From Kitasatospora aureofaciens (lineage in GTDB: Bacteria > Actinomycetota > Actinomycetes > Streptomycetales > Streptomycetaceae): a DNA stretch of 64,000 nucleotides. The notes beneath the pieces were generated by a model, which saw only the letters and a program-made list of their open reading frames with translations, searched no databases and was not told the origin of the DNA. Of this stretch, positions 46,594 to 55,883 are shown piece by piece; position 1 is the first letter of the stretch, and each line of letters starts with the position of its first letter. The stretch spans positions 35,197 through 99,196 of the forward strand of contig NZ_JAHTKP010000027.1 of the NCBI RefSeq assembly GCF_019192735.1. Direction: 5' to 3'. The position numbers were made by a program, and so were the translations under genes.

Positions 46594-47280
46594 TCAGGCC
46601 TCCTTGACCACCACGGTCTTGGCGGCCTTGTCGTGGAAGCACTGCTGCAGCGGCTTGTCCCAGAGCAGCGACAGCACGTTCACCAGCGAGAACAACGAGC
46701 CTATGCAGTAGGCCGCCTGGGGCAGGCCGTAGACCGCGCAGCGGGTCCAGAGCTCGTTGTCGGTGGGACGGCCGCCGTGCTCGGCCGAGACCACCCGCAG
46801 CTTCATGACCTTCTTGCCGACCGACTGCTGGTCCTGGGTGAGCATCATGACCGCCTCGTAGCCGAAGACGACCACGGCGGACACGACGCTGCCCAGGATC
46901 GCGCCGATCGCGGACGCGATGACGAACTGGACCACGATCAGCGGGATCAGCAGGATGGCGGCGTCGATCAGGCGCGCCAGGAAGCGGTCGCCGGGGTTGG
47001 CCAGCGTGCGGGTGCCGGGCGTGGGCGGGCCGTACGGGTTGGCCGCGCCGAGCCACGGCGGGAGCTGGGCGTCGCCCTGCGGGTAACCGCCGGGCGGCGG
47101 GGGCGGGTAGCCGTAGCCGGGAGGCGGCGTGCCCGGGCCGGGCGGTGGGGTGCCGGGGCCGGACTGCGGGTCGTACGGGCCCTGGGGGACGCCGTAGCCC
47201 GGCTGCTGCGCCGGCGGGGGCTGCTGGCCGTAGGGGTTCTGCTCTGACGGGTTCCCGTAGCCGGGTGGTGGGTTGGTCAT
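46594..47280 (-). CDS. RDD-family membrane protein with proline-rich N-terminus
   Basis: A 228-residue protein. Residues 1-85 are Pro/Gly/Tyr/Gln-rich and disordered (PPPGYGYPPPPPGGYPQGDA). The RDD domain starts at ANPGDRFLARLIDAAILLIP, with the Arg-Asp-Asp-type contact in RLIDA, and has about three helices plus SVGKKVMKLRVVSAEHGG. Such proteins are abundant in actinobacteria; some RDD proteins exchange ions, but most are uncharacterised. The ATG at 47280 has weak upstream signals. Confidence 0.9.
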   Translation of the reverse strand: MTNPPPGYGNPSEQNPYGQQPPPAQQPGYGVPQGPYDPQSGPGTPPPGPGTPPPGYGYPPPPPGGYPQGDAQLPPWLGAANPYGPPTPGTRTLANPGDRFLARLIDAAILLIPLIVVQFVIASAIGAILGSVVSAVVVFGYEAVMMLTQDQQSVGKKVMKLRVVSAEHGGRPTDNELWTRCAVYGLPQAAYCIGSLFSLVNVLSLLWDKPLQQCFHDKAAKTVVVKEA

Positions 47281-47441
47281 CGTCCCGCTCGTCTCTCGGC
47301 GATTTGTACCTCTAGGGTCTAGCGGCTCCGGCGATCCTTTAGGAAGACATGGGAATCAACTGTTACGTGAACACAGTGAGTTTGCGATTCTTCACGGCCG
47401 CCGAATGCCGGTCTCCAAACGGGACGTCGCCGACGGTGGAC

Positions 47442-47470
47442 GGGTCCGCCCGCATCCTGCGGGCGGACCC
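47442..47470 (-). terminator. Terminator hairpin
   Basis: GGGTCCGCCCGCA pairs perfectly with TGCGGGCGGACCC around a three-base loop (TCC), downstream of the small acidic protein gene on the minus strand. Confidence 0.85.
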
Positions 47471-47528
47471 GGGACCGCCGGTGCCCTGACGCGGCTGCGG
47501 CCTGCTCGGGGTGCTCGGGGCCGAACTA

Positions 47529-47810
47529 CTACCCGAGGCGGAGGCGCAGTTCCGTCAGGTACTCGTCGCCGTAGTGCGCCGTGACGTCGTCGAGGTCGAT
47601 CATCGGCGGGATGTCGATCACCGGTTGCCGCTCGGCGAGGAAGAGCGCGGTCTCCCGGACGATCCGTGCCTCGTCGGCGCCCGGGACGTTCAGCTCGTCG
47701 AGGAGGACCTCGGTCGCCAGGAAGCGCGACTCGACCTCGTCCTCGCCCGCGGGGAACCGGACGAGGTACTCGTGATCGCCCAGGGACTCGATCCGGATGT
47801 TCGCTGTCAT
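47529..47810 (-). CDS. Small acidic hypothetical protein
   Basis: A 93-residue soluble protein: MTANIRIESLGDHEYLVRFP, then AGEDEVESRFLATEVLLDEL and RIVRETALFLAERQPVIDIP. Alternating strands and helices suggest a compact fold. AGGAAAGGG precedes the ATG and a terminator follows, so it is a real single-gene unit. The family is not recognised. Confidence 0.75.
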   Translation of the reverse strand: MTANIRIESLGDHEYLVRFPAGEDEVESRFLATEVLLDELNVPGADEARIVRETALFLAERQPVIDIPPMIDLDDVTAHYGDEYLTELRLRLG

Positions 47811-48056
47811 GTGGTGCCCTTTCCTCTCCTCGGCCCGCCGCGTCAAGTGTGCGGCGGGCGGCTTCACTTGGGTGGGGCCGAGGTCCGTTGACCCGCGGGC
47901 GGTGGTTGGTGCGGCTACGCACCAAGCCTAACGCAATGATCTTGGCGTTCCGGTGCGATCGGGCTTAGCCTCTCTGGGGTTGTAAATACGAAGGTCATCG
48001 TCTTAACGCCCCATCATCTACGCCGACTTACTCTCCCTCAGACATCCGAGGTCCCG

Positions 48057-49313
48057 ATGCCCACCGCCGCCCGACTGTCCCGTGCGCCAGCCTTCTGGCT
48101 GGTCGCAGGCACGCTCTTACTGCTGATGTTCGCGGCCGCCGCGCCGTCCCCGCTCTACGTCGTCTACCAGGCCCGCTGGAACTTCTCGTCCGGCATGCTG
48201 ACCACCGTCTTCGCGGTGTACGCGTTGTTCCTCCTGCTCGCCCTGATGACGGTGGGCAGCCTTTCCGACTTCCTCGGCCGGAAACCGGTGCTGATCGGCG
48301 CGCTGCTGCTGGAAGCCGCGTCGATGGCGCTGTTCGCCGAGGCCCGGGGCGTCGGCTGGCTGCTGACCGCACGAGCCGTCCAGGGCCTGGCGACCGGCGC
48401 GGCCACCGGCGCGCTCGCCGCCGCCCTGGTGGACCTCCAGCCCGCGAGCAGCCCCGGATTCGGCGCACTGATCAACGGTGCCGCGTCCACGCTGGGGCTG
48501 GCGGTGGGCGCGTTCGGCTCCGGCCTGCTGGTGCAGTACGGGCCGTCGCCGCGCACGCTGGTCTTCGTGCTGCTGCTGGCCGCGATGGTGGCGGCCGCGG
48601 CGGCCCTGGTGCGGATACCCGAGACCGTCGCGCGGCGTCCCGGCGCGCTCGCCTCGCTGCTGCCCCGGGCCCGCGTGCCGCGAGAGGTGCGGAAGGCGTT
48701 CGTCGCGGTGCTGCCGGCGCTGATCGCGGTCTGGGCCCTGGGCGGCCTGTACCTCTCGCTCGCCCCCTCGCTGGTGGCCGCGCTGCTGCACGTGAGCAAC
48801 CACCTGGTCGGCGGGTTGGTCATCTCCACCATGACCGCCGTCGGGGCGGTGAGCTCGATCGCGCTGCGCGCTCGCACCCCCCGGTTCATCCTCGCCCTCG
48901 GCTGCGCGGCGCTCGCCGTCGGGGCGCTCGGCACGCTGGCCGCCCTCGGCGCGCACAGCGTTGCGCTGTTCTTCACCGCGACGGCGGTGGCCGGGCTCGG
49001 GTTCGGCGGAACCTTCCTCGGGTCGCTCAGCTCCGTCGTGCCGTTGACCGCTCCCGGCGAGCGCGCGGAACTGTTCTCGACCTTCTACGTGGTCAGCTAC
49101 CTCGCCTTCAGCCTGCCCGCGGTGGCCGCCGGCTTCGCGGCCCCGCACGCCGGCCTGCTGCGGACCGCCGTCGTCTACGGCGTCGCCGTCGCCGCCCTGG
49201 CCCTCGTCGCGCTGGCCCTCCTGCTGACGAGCCGCCGGAAGCCGGACGGTCCCGCGGGCGTCGCCGCTGCGGCCTCGCCGGACGGGGCCGCAGCGGAGCG
49301 CGTGCCGAGCTGA
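48057..49313 (+). CDS. MFS transporter
   Basis: A 418-residue 12-helix transporter. FAAAAPSPLYVVYQARWNFS is a typical YceL/ProP-distant opening, GSLSDFLGRKPVLIGALLLE the helix 2-3 MFS motif, and AVQGLATGAATGALAAALVD the helix 5 glycine-rich segment. The C-terminus is Ala/Gly-rich. Substrate unknown. ATG start; the 5' region (47940-48050) is AT-rich and probably holds the promoter. Confidence 0.88.
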   Translation: MPTAARLSRAPAFWLVAGTLLLLMFAAAAPSPLYVVYQARWNFSSGMLTTVFAVYALFLLLALMTVGSLSDFLGRKPVLIGALLLEAASMALFAEARGVGWLLTARAVQGLATGAATGALAAALVDLQPASSPGFGALINGAASTLGLAVGAFGSGLLVQYGPSPRTLVFVLLLAAMVAAAAALVRIPETVARRPGALASLLPRARVPREVRKAFVAVLPALIAVWALGGLYLSLAPSLVAALLHVSNHLVGGLVISTMTAVGAVSSIALRARTPRFILALGCAALAVGALGTLAALGAHSVALFFTATAVAGLGFGGTFLGSLSSVVPLTAPGERAELFSTFYVVSYLAFSLPAVAAGFAAPHAGLLRTAVVYGVAVAALALVALALLLTSRRKPDGPAGVAAAASPDGAAAERVPS

Positions 49314-49507
49314 TCGGCCGGCCGACGCCCTCCGGAGGGTGGCGAACTGCCGGCGGTTGAGTGTCGCTGAGTGTTCATAAGGTCTGTTTAGTGGCGTTGT
49401 CGGATGTGCCGAAAATGCAGCTATTTGCCTGATTTTGTGGCGTTCTGATGGTGTGTATAGGGTGCTCGTGTCTTGATTCGGATCGGTCGTCGGGGAGGTG
49501 GTTTGCC

Positions 49508-49948
49508 GTGTCCGAGAAGAAGACGCTGCGGCAGATCGCCCGGCCGTTCGTGGCCGATCCTGTCAGCGGTGTGTGCATACGGGACCGGCTGAAGGGCCTC
49601 ACGGCGGAGGATGAGAAGGTCCTGCGGCTGGTCGGCGAGCATATGGGTTCGCTGGCCTCCCGCGACCTCGCGTCCCGGTGCCGCGATGGCCTGGAGCATT
49701 CCACCGATACGTGGGCGGCGCGCAAGCGGGAGCTGACGGCCGAATCGTCGTCCCGCTGGGCCGGGTCGGTGACCGGGGCGACGCATGCGCAGTGGGGCCT
49801 TTCCCGCCGGGCGCAGTTCGCCCACATTCAGGGCCTGGAATCCGGTGTCCGGACTGTCCGGCATCGGCTGTCCCTGCCGGTCGGCGAGAAGGGCGCCAGG
49901 AAGGCCCCGGGCGGCTACCGCTCGGCGCACGAGTGGTTCGTCAAGTCG
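49508..49948 (+). pseudogene. TnpB-like transposon protein, N-terminal fragment
   Basis: GTG at 49508 begins VSEKKTLRQIARPFVADPVS and continues IRDRLKGLTAEDEKVLRLVG, EHMGSLASRDLASRCRDGLE, WAARKRELTAESSSRWAGSV and PGGYRSAHEWFVKS. This matches the N-terminal third of a TnpB-related family common in Streptomyces, where SSSRWAG and GYRS-HEWF are fixed. After FVKS the frame leaves the family, so the RuvC nuclease part is lost. The AT-rich 49370-49500 stretch is the element's upstream end. Confidence 0.75.
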
Positions 49949-49949
49949 C

Positions 49950-50079
49950 CGACACAGAGCCGTCCGTGGCCGTCTTCCGCCGCCTGGGCATGACCCCGCT
50001 GGGGCGCCCGGACCGCTGGTACGGGACGGAGCTGGAGGCCTTCCGCCTTCCCGCTCCCCGGCTTCGTGCTCCCCAGTGA
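49950..50079 (+). pseudogene. GNAT acetyltransferase C-terminal fragment
   Basis: The frame TEPSVAVFRRLGMTPLGRPD RWYGTELEAFRL is the last part of RimJ-like GNAT acetyltransferases (NexS…crrlGM…gr…rWYg.eLe.F). Everything before is TnpB-like sequence in another frame, so the gene was cut by the element or by a deletion at about 49950. The stop overlaps the next gene start (GTGA). Confidence 0.7.
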
Positions 50080-50471
50080 GGGTCGAGATCACCCGGGTCC
50101 TGGACGCCACGACGGCGAGGGTCGCCTTCCGCTGCGCCGTCGGCCAGGCCTCGGGCCACTGGGCCGGACGGGCACCCGCTGCTCCCGGTGAGTTCGACGT
50201 CGAGCTGGAGATTCCGGAGGAGATCGCGGACTGGACGGTGCTGGGTGCTCCGGCCGCCGGTTCGATCGTGGGAGACATCAGCGGACAGGCCGGGGTCTCG
50301 ATCACGGCAACCGTCGGGGGCGTCGGCGAGGGGGACGACACGGTCGTCGAGCTCAGGCTCGGCTCCGACATCCTCCTTGTCGAGGCACCGGCCCGCCGGT
50401 GGGAGGTGTCGCCCGGGGAGGTGGTTGCGCTGCACGTCCCGTCGGTCCGGCTGTACCCGTACGACCTGTAG
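50076..50471 (+). CDS. Hypothetical protein
   Basis: A 131-residue soluble protein starting VRVEITRVLDATTARVAFRC. It is beta-rich: GEFDVELEIPEEIADWTVLG, SIVGDISGQAGVSITATVGG and VVELRLGSDILLVEAPARRW. No family is recognised. The GTG overlaps the stop of the GNAT remnant, so it was once translationally coupled to a gene that is now broken. Confidence 0.65.
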   Translation: MRVEITRVLDATTARVAFRCAVGQASGHWAGRAPAAPGEFDVELEIPEEIADWTVLGAPAAGSIVGDISGQAGVSITATVGGVGEGDDTVVELRLGSDILLVEAPARRWEVSPGEVVALHVPSVRLYPYDL

Positions 50472-50542
50472 GTCTGCGGCGGCGACCTCCCACGCCGAGC
50501 CCCATCGCTACCATGACCCGACCGCAGATCGAGGGAGGACGC

Positions 50543-51199
50543 GTGGCGCAGTGGGACGGTGTAACGGACCGGGAGGCGTACAAGGAGACGTTCCTCGCGG
50601 AGCGGGACCGGCTGGCCGACGCCGCGCACCGGGGTGACTGGGCGGGGGTGCTCGCCGCCGTGGCCGAGGCGCCGGGGCTGGCCAACGGCCGTCGGATCGG
50701 CGGGCGCAGCGGGTGGGCGCCGTTGCACCAGGCGGCCTGGCACGGTGCTCCGGCCGAGGTCGTCGAGCAGCTGGTCGCCGCCGGGGCCTGGCGCACCCTG
50801 CGGTCGGCGGACGGGGAGCGGCCCGTGGACGTGGCCGTCCGGCACGGCCGCGAGGCGCTCGTACCGCTGCTGGAGCCGGCGCCCGTCCACCCGGCGCCCG
50901 AGCGCGCGCTGCGGGCCATGGAGCACTTCCTGCACGCCCTGGTCCGGGTGCGCACCGAGGAGGCCGCCGTCACGACCGCGCTCCTGCCGATGCAGGTCTC
51001 GGTGCTGACCGAAGTACCGGACGCCGCCCTCTGGTTCGCCGTGCCCGGCATGTACGGCGGCTTCTCCGTCCGCCTGGAGGACGCGGCCACCACCCCCTGG
51101 CTCACCATCAAGAGCCACTGCCGGGTGGTCGGCGGCTCCGGCCAGACCCACCGCATCACCCCGGACGGCTGCGCCCTGGTGGAGGAGGGCTGGGGGTAG
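50543..51199 (+). CDS. Ankyrin-repeat protein
   Basis: A 218-residue protein. DRLADAAHRGDWAGVLAAVA and GWAPLHQAAWHGAPAEVVEQ LVAAGAW are ankyrin repeats (GxTPLHxAA-type), with ERPVDVAVRHGREALVPLLE as a third. The C-terminal half (VPDAALWFAVPGMYGGFSVR) is a conserved domain often joined to bacterial ankyrins. GTG at 50543 is chosen because GAGGGAGGA lies just upstream; ATG 50513 is an alternative. Confidence 0.85.
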   Translation: MAQWDGVTDREAYKETFLAERDRLADAAHRGDWAGVLAAVAEAPGLANGRRIGGRSGWAPLHQAAWHGAPAEVVEQLVAAGAWRTLRSADGERPVDVAVRHGREALVPLLEPAPVHPAPERALRAMEHFLHALVRVRTEEAAVTTALLPMQVSVLTEVPDAALWFAVPGMYGGFSVRLEDAATTPWLTIKSHCRVVGGSGQTHRITPDGCALVEEGWG

Positions 51200-51237
51200 G
51201 GAACGACCCGACCTTCTCCGGACGTGGCCGGACCGGC

Positions 51238-51910
51238 CTACTGGGAGCGGGCCTGGGTCCTCTTCACGTTGCCCTGGAAGTCCGCCGACAGGTAGGCGCT
51301 GCCGTAGCGGTAGTTCACCGTCCACCCGACGGCGGTGACCAGTACGGCGGCGGCGAACCAGCCGGGCCAGATCGCCCTGCGCCTGGAATTGCTGCGGACC
51401 GGGTGGGGCCGGACAGTCTGTGGGCGTGCCTCCTCGATCGGGCGTGCGTCGTCGAGAGCGCGTGCGTCCTCGATCCGCGTGGGGGAGGACGCGCCGGTTC
51501 GCGCGTTCCGGTGCGCCAGCGCGGTCATCTCGGCCACCGGCGGGACCGTCCCGAGCACGTTCGAGGTGTGGGTGAGCGCGACGAGCTTTGTCCGTGAGCC
51601 GAGCAGGTCCCGGTAGGCGTCCTGGTCCAGCTGCCCGTCGGGGAGCAGCGGGATCGGCCTGATCCGCGCGCGGTGCTCCTTGGCGATCAGCTGCCAGGGC
51701 ACCAGGTTGGAGTGGTGCTCGGCGGCCGACACCAGGATCTCGTCACCCAGGCCCAGGTTGGCGCGGCCCCAGGACTGCGCCACCAGGTTGACGGCCTCGG
51801 TGGTGCCCCGGACGAAGACGATCTCGCCGGTGTCCTGCGTGCCGAGCAGCTTGGCGGCCTCCTCGCGGCCCTCCTCGTAGACCTGGGTGGCCTGCTGGCC
51901 GACCGCCTGC
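51238..51910 (-). pseudogene. Chimera: cysteine desulfurase core fused to membrane-protein tail
   Basis: From 51905 down the frame reads RQAVGQQATQVYEEGREEAA, IVFVRGTTEAVNLVAQSWGR, DEILVSAAEHHSNLVPWQLI and KLVALTHTSNVLGTVPPVAE, the SufS/class V aminotransferase core with EHHSN. At about 51505 it switches to an unrelated Arg/Pro-rich linker and one helix (WPGWFAAAVLVTAVGWTVNY). The N-terminus, the PLP lysine and the active-site Cys loop are all absent, so it cannot be an enzyme. GTG at 51783 could start a 181-residue product. Confidence 0.75.
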
Positions 51911-52914
51911 CGCCCCGGGCGATGATCGTCGGCGGCTACCTGGTGGAGGGTGCGGCGGCGGCGCTGCTCGCCCTGGTCCGGCTGCCGACGGCGGCTGGCC
52001 TGGCGTTGGTCGCCCTCGTCGCACTCGCCACACCGGTGTTCAGCGGCGCCTCGGCCCGGCTGGTGGCCCGCTGGCTGAGTGGTGACGCGTACGTGCTCGG
52101 ACGCTCCCTCAACAACATGGCCTCCAGCGGCGCGCAGCTGTTCGGCCTGGCGCTCGGCGGCGCGGTCGTCGAGCCCCTGGGCCCGCGGCAGGCCCTAGCG
52201 ATCGGCGCGGCGCTGAACCTACTGTGCGCGGCAGCCGTCCGGATGCGGATGCCACATGTCCCTGCGGAGCGGGAGGAACGGGGCGACGCGAGCGTCAACA
52301 CGGGTGGCGGCGCCGTGCGGAACAGTCTGCGCGGCGGCGGCACCCTGCTGCGCGACCGCGCGGTACGCCGGCTGCTGCTTGCCCAGTGGCTGCCGAGCGC
52401 CTTCGTCGCGGGCGCAGAGGGACTGATCGTCGCTTACGCGGGCGCACGCGGCTTCCCCGCCGGCTCCTACGCCATACTGCTGGCCTGCCTGCCGATCGGC
52501 ATGCTCCTGGGCGACCTGCTGGTCGGCCGCCTGCTCCGGCCGTCGACGCGGGAGCGCTTGGTGGTGCCGCTGATCGCGCTGATGGGCGCGCCACTGATCG
52601 GCTTCGCCACGGAGCCGGGCCGCCTGCTCGCGGCAGCACTGCTGCTCTGCACCGGCTGCGGCTTCGCCTATGGCCTGGGCCTGCAACGGGAGTTCCTGGC
52701 GGCCCTCCCCGAGCACGGCCAAGGCCAGGCCTTCGGCCTGCTCGGCTCAGGCCACATGACATTGCAGGGCGTCGGCCCCGTCTGCTTCGGCGCGATCGCA
52801 GCGGCGAGCGGCACGGGCGGCGCGATGGCCCTGGCAGGCGCCAGCTCGCTGCTCACCGCCGCCTGGGTCCTAATCTGGCGGCGCGCCAGACCCACAGCGG
52901 GCCCAGCCGCGTGA
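51896..52914 (+). pseudogene. MFS transporter lacking its N-terminus
   Basis: The frame opens LADRLPPRAMIVGGYLVEGA and continues through about ten helices to TAAWVLIWRRARPTAGPAA. DRLPPRAMIV is the loop after helix 2, so the first two helices (about 75 residues) are missing where the desulfurase fragment begins on the other strand. Motifs such as GSGHMTLQGVGPVCFGAIAA are intact. Translation from ATG 51922 is possible but the protein would lack the first helix pair. Confidence 0.7.
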
Positions 52915-53595
52915 AGCCCGCGTTCGACGGCGGCGAGGTCCGAAGCCTGGCCGTAGCCGACGACCGTCAGCCCGGGCAGTACGCGGCGGCCAGCGCCAGG
53001 CAGTCACGCCAGGCGGCGGCCAGGCTCGGGGGCGAGGCCCGAGAAGACGTTGAACACGCCGACCACTCCCGCACTGAGGCTCAGCAGAACGCCTGCTGGG
53101 GAATCGAGCGTCGCGAGAACCAACGCGGACGGGTCGACATCCAGGAAGGAGGCCCTGCACGCGTCGTCGCAGGTGGGTCCCAATCCGCTTAGCTCGGCCC
53201 GCAGTTCTGATATGCCGTCCAGGCCGACCGGCACGCCAGGTGCTGCTGCGGTGAGCGATCCACTGGGCGTCGAAGAGCGGAGCGAAGCCATGCCGTCGGA
53301 CGATCCTCGCAAGGTGGGCCTTGATCGAGGTGCCTGCGGTGCAGGTGTCAACACGGGCCGGAACGTCGGCTGCGTCGACGCGGTCGGCCTCACCGCACAG
53401 CCGGAGCCCAGCGATAACGAGGACCGTTGGCCTCTGTTTCCACGCCCTATCGATCTGGCTGTAGAGGGATTACCGTAGTCTTACATTCCACTTCGAGGTG
53501 CGTCAGAGCGCTCTCCCCATCTGCCCGACGCCGACCTGCCGCCAGGCGGCACCACCGAGCCCGCCGACGGTGCGCCCTCCACAGGGACGGACGCG
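52915..53595. other. Gap with unsupported overlapping frames
   Basis: About 680 bases. A minus-strand frame at 53004-53393 (…GISELRAELSGLGPTCDDAC…LLSLSAGVVGVFNVFSG…) and a plus frame at 53050-53478 overlap each other; neither has a good ribosome-binding site or a recognised family. The minus frame looks slightly more protein-like and could be a small exported protein. Confidence 0.35.
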
Positions 53596-54087
53596 ATGGC
53601 CGACGCAGCGCGGCGGTATCCGGCGTGCGCGCCGGTCCTCATGGCCCTGTCCGAGCAACCCGCCGCCTCCGTGCGGCGCTGGTACGTCACCGGGAACAAC
53701 GTCCTCGGCAACCGCACGCTGGTGGACGTGGCCGGCCTGCCCGACGGCCGGTCACGGGAGCGCTTCGACGCGCTGAAGGACGCCGTGTACGGGGGCGGCT
53801 GTACCAGCTTCCGCCTGGACAACGGCAGCGGCAGCGGGGCGGACCTGCGGGTCGAACCGGTGCCCTCCGACGCACTGGAGACGCCAGCCGTCGGCTTCCG
53901 CATCGTCGCGCCCACCGGCGCGGTGACCTCGCAGGGAGGCTTCACCAGGGTCTACCTCTACGCCGCCGCCGGCGACAACCGCATCCTGTTCCTCACCGCT
54001 GACGACACCGCACACGCACCCGCCCTGCGCACCGACCTGGTCACCGCCCAGATCCACCGACTCGCCACCACCACAGCGACCGGCTGA
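53596..54087 (+). CDS. Hypothetical protein, probably a lipoprotein missing its signal
   Basis: A 163-residue protein from the first ATG: MADAARRYPACAPVLMALSE, then SVRRWYVTGNNVLGNRTLVD and GGGCTSFRLDNGSGSGADLR. Sensor-like lipoproteins next door (54161-55012) share this alternating layout. The open frame continues 5' for about 40 codons without a start or signal peptide (…SPHLPDADLPPGG…), so the gene may be truncated or its start displaced. Confidence 0.5.
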   Translation: MADAARRYPACAPVLMALSEQPAASVRRWYVTGNNVLGNRTLVDVAGLPDGRSRERFDALKDAVYGGGCTSFRLDNGSGSGADLRVEPVPSDALETPAVGFRIVAPTGAVTSQGGFTRVYLYAAAGDNRILFLTADDTAHAPALRTDLVTAQIHRLATTTATG

Positions 54088-54160
54088 CCACGGCTCGCAC
54101 GCGCGCCCGGCGGGCGGCGCGTCCAGCCACTCCGCCCGTCCGGCTCCTGTGCGGGGTGTG

Positions 54161-55012
54161 CTACCTGGCGGACTTGGAGAGCGGCACCGCAAGCTGCATG
54201 AAGTTCGGCAGCCGCTCCACGATGTTGTTGCCCCAGAGGCTCAGCAGCCGGTCGCCGAGCCGGATCACGATGATCTCGTCGGTGTCGTAGGGACCCTGCG
54301 GCACCATCTTCATGTCGATGGCCTCGTCGCCGAGTCCCGGCACCGGCTGCACGGTCACCGTCTCCGGCACCGGATCGCCGCCCCACGACCGTCCCGTGAA
54401 GGACTTGCAGCGCTCGCCGTACGCCCGGATCTCGTTGAGTACCTTGGCCGCGTCGCCCGCATGGTAGGCCGCCAGGCGGATGTCCACCTTGTTCTTGCCG
54501 TCGTAGACCTCGTTCCCCGCGCCCGAGGCCTGGAGGTCCTGCGAGAGGATGGTTCCGGCAAGACGCATCTCGGTGCACGTTGCTTTCGGCAGCAGCGGAT
54601 CGCTCGGCTCCTCCAGGACGGAGGTGCCGGTGTCGGACTCGCCGCCGTCGCCGTCGATCGTCCAGCCGGCGGGCACGGTGGCGGCGGCCGGCAGGAGGCC
54701 GCGCAGGAACGCGCCGGTGGGGATCGGAGGGCCGCTCGGCGTGCGGCTGGGAGAGCCGAACACCGGGGTGTCGAACGCGGGTGCGCCGGACGCCCCGAGC
54801 GTCGGCGTGACCGCCAGGCCGGCACTCGGCGAGGCGGAACTGCCCGCCGTGGCGGCGGCTGATGCGGCGACACCTCCCGGCGCACCATAGACAGGCCCCG
54901 AACCCGAGGAACACCCGGTCAGGAGGACGGCGGCCACCACGGCTGCGCCGGCCGCGAGCGGAGTTCTGACGACGGTTCGGACGATGGACAAGAGGACCCC
55001 CCGGGGGTTCAT
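54161..55012 (-). CDS. Lipoprotein with sensor-like domain
   Basis: A 283-residue lipoprotein. The signal ends in the lipobox LLTGC (AAGAAVVAAVLLTGCSSGSG), followed by a Ser/Ala/Thr/Pro linker. The folded domain begins GAFLRGLLPAAATVPAGWTI and has two cysteines, KATCTEMRLAGTILSQDLQA and AYGERCKSFTGRSW, as in PknH-type extracellular sensor domains that hold disulfides. It is anchored in the outer leaflet of the membrane. No kinase is adjacent. Confidence 0.8.
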   Translation of the reverse strand: MNPRGVLLSIVRTVVRTPLAAGAAVVAAVLLTGCSSGSGPVYGAPGGVAASAAATAGSSASPSAGLAVTPTLGASGAPAFDTPVFGSPSRTPSGPPIPTGAFLRGLLPAAATVPAGWTIDGDGGESDTGTSVLEEPSDPLLPKATCTEMRLAGTILSQDLQASGAGNEVYDGKNKVDIRLAAYHAGDAAKVLNEIRAYGERCKSFTGRSWGGDPVPETVTVQPVPGLGDEAIDMKMVPQGPYDTDEIIVIRLGDRLLSLWGNNIVERLPNFMQLAVPLSKSAR

Positions 55013-55276
55013 CGGTCGAGTACGGTGTTTCGCTTACGTGAAGTCGTCATCTTGCCACGGGGCGCTACAGCCCCATCCGACACCCCTGTCACATCTCGCA
55101 CAGGACGTCGGCAGCTTGCGGGGCGGGCCACCTGGTGGGGAGTGCTAGCTGTCGGGCGATGCGTAATTCGCGAGCGGCGGTGCTCTCGGTTTCCCGCTGC
55201 CCATCCACGTTCGGCGCACCGCAGGTGAGCCGGCGGCAGAGGACGACGAAGTCGAGTAGCCGGGGGAGTGCGGTCA

Positions 55277-55800
55277 GGGCGTGTCGAAGGGGCCGTGGTG
55301 GATGTGTCCTTCGTGGTCGATGCGGGCGAGAAGGATGTCCTGTTCGTGGCCAGGCGCGCTGCGTCGTCGGCACGCATCTGGCCCGGGTCCCACGCCGCGT
55401 CGTACACGTCCGCGATCAACCCGGGCACCGCTCCCCGGGATGGCAATCGGACCGCGGAGGCTGCCGAGCGCGGTGCAGGTGCGGCAGAGCAGAGAGGTGT
55501 CGTAGACATCGCCCCAGTGGGGAGGCGGCATGCCGCCCGGCGGGGGACAGGCGACCATACGTGGGACCCGTGCTCAGGCCGGCCTCACGTGATCGTGGCG
55601 GTGGCAGCGCCCGGCGCGCTGGAGAAGAAGGCTCATCGGGGCGGTCGGAGGATGACGAGGCCGAAGTCCCAGTCGAGTGATTGTTCGACGACTTGGGTCG
55701 CGACGACCCACGAGCGGCCTGGCCGGGCGAATGCCGAACCGCGGGGCTGGCCGAAGGTGACCGCCCCGGTGGTGGCGACCCGCAGCCAGAGTCTGGCGTG
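55277..55800 (-). pseudogene. cas3 helicase relic (type I CRISPR), frameshifted
   Basis: Three minus-strand frames together follow the C-terminal half of Cas3. GAVTFGQPRGSAFARPGRSW and VVATQVVEQSLDWDFGLVIL (55640-55760) are helicase motif V, ending at TGA (55633-55635). A second frame resumes MSLLLQRAGRCHRHDHVRPA (motif VI, 55592-55621), again ended by a stop. VPGLIADVYDAAWDPGQMRA and DILLARIDHEGHIHHGPFDT continue in two more frames. QRAGRCHRH is the Cas3-type motif VI. The HD nuclease and motifs I-III are absent, and no other cas gene or repeat array is nearby. Confidence 0.75.
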
Positions 55801-55883
55801 CCATCAGCCCCCACCCGAGGTCGACCAAAGATGTGGTGCCACCGTGCCTTGCGGACCATGGCGCAGCCCTTGACCAGCGCGGA

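Noticed and set aside
53050..53478. Plus-strand 142-codon frame
   Set aside because: Overlaps an equally weak minus frame, lacks a ribosome-binding site, and its composition is not protein-like.
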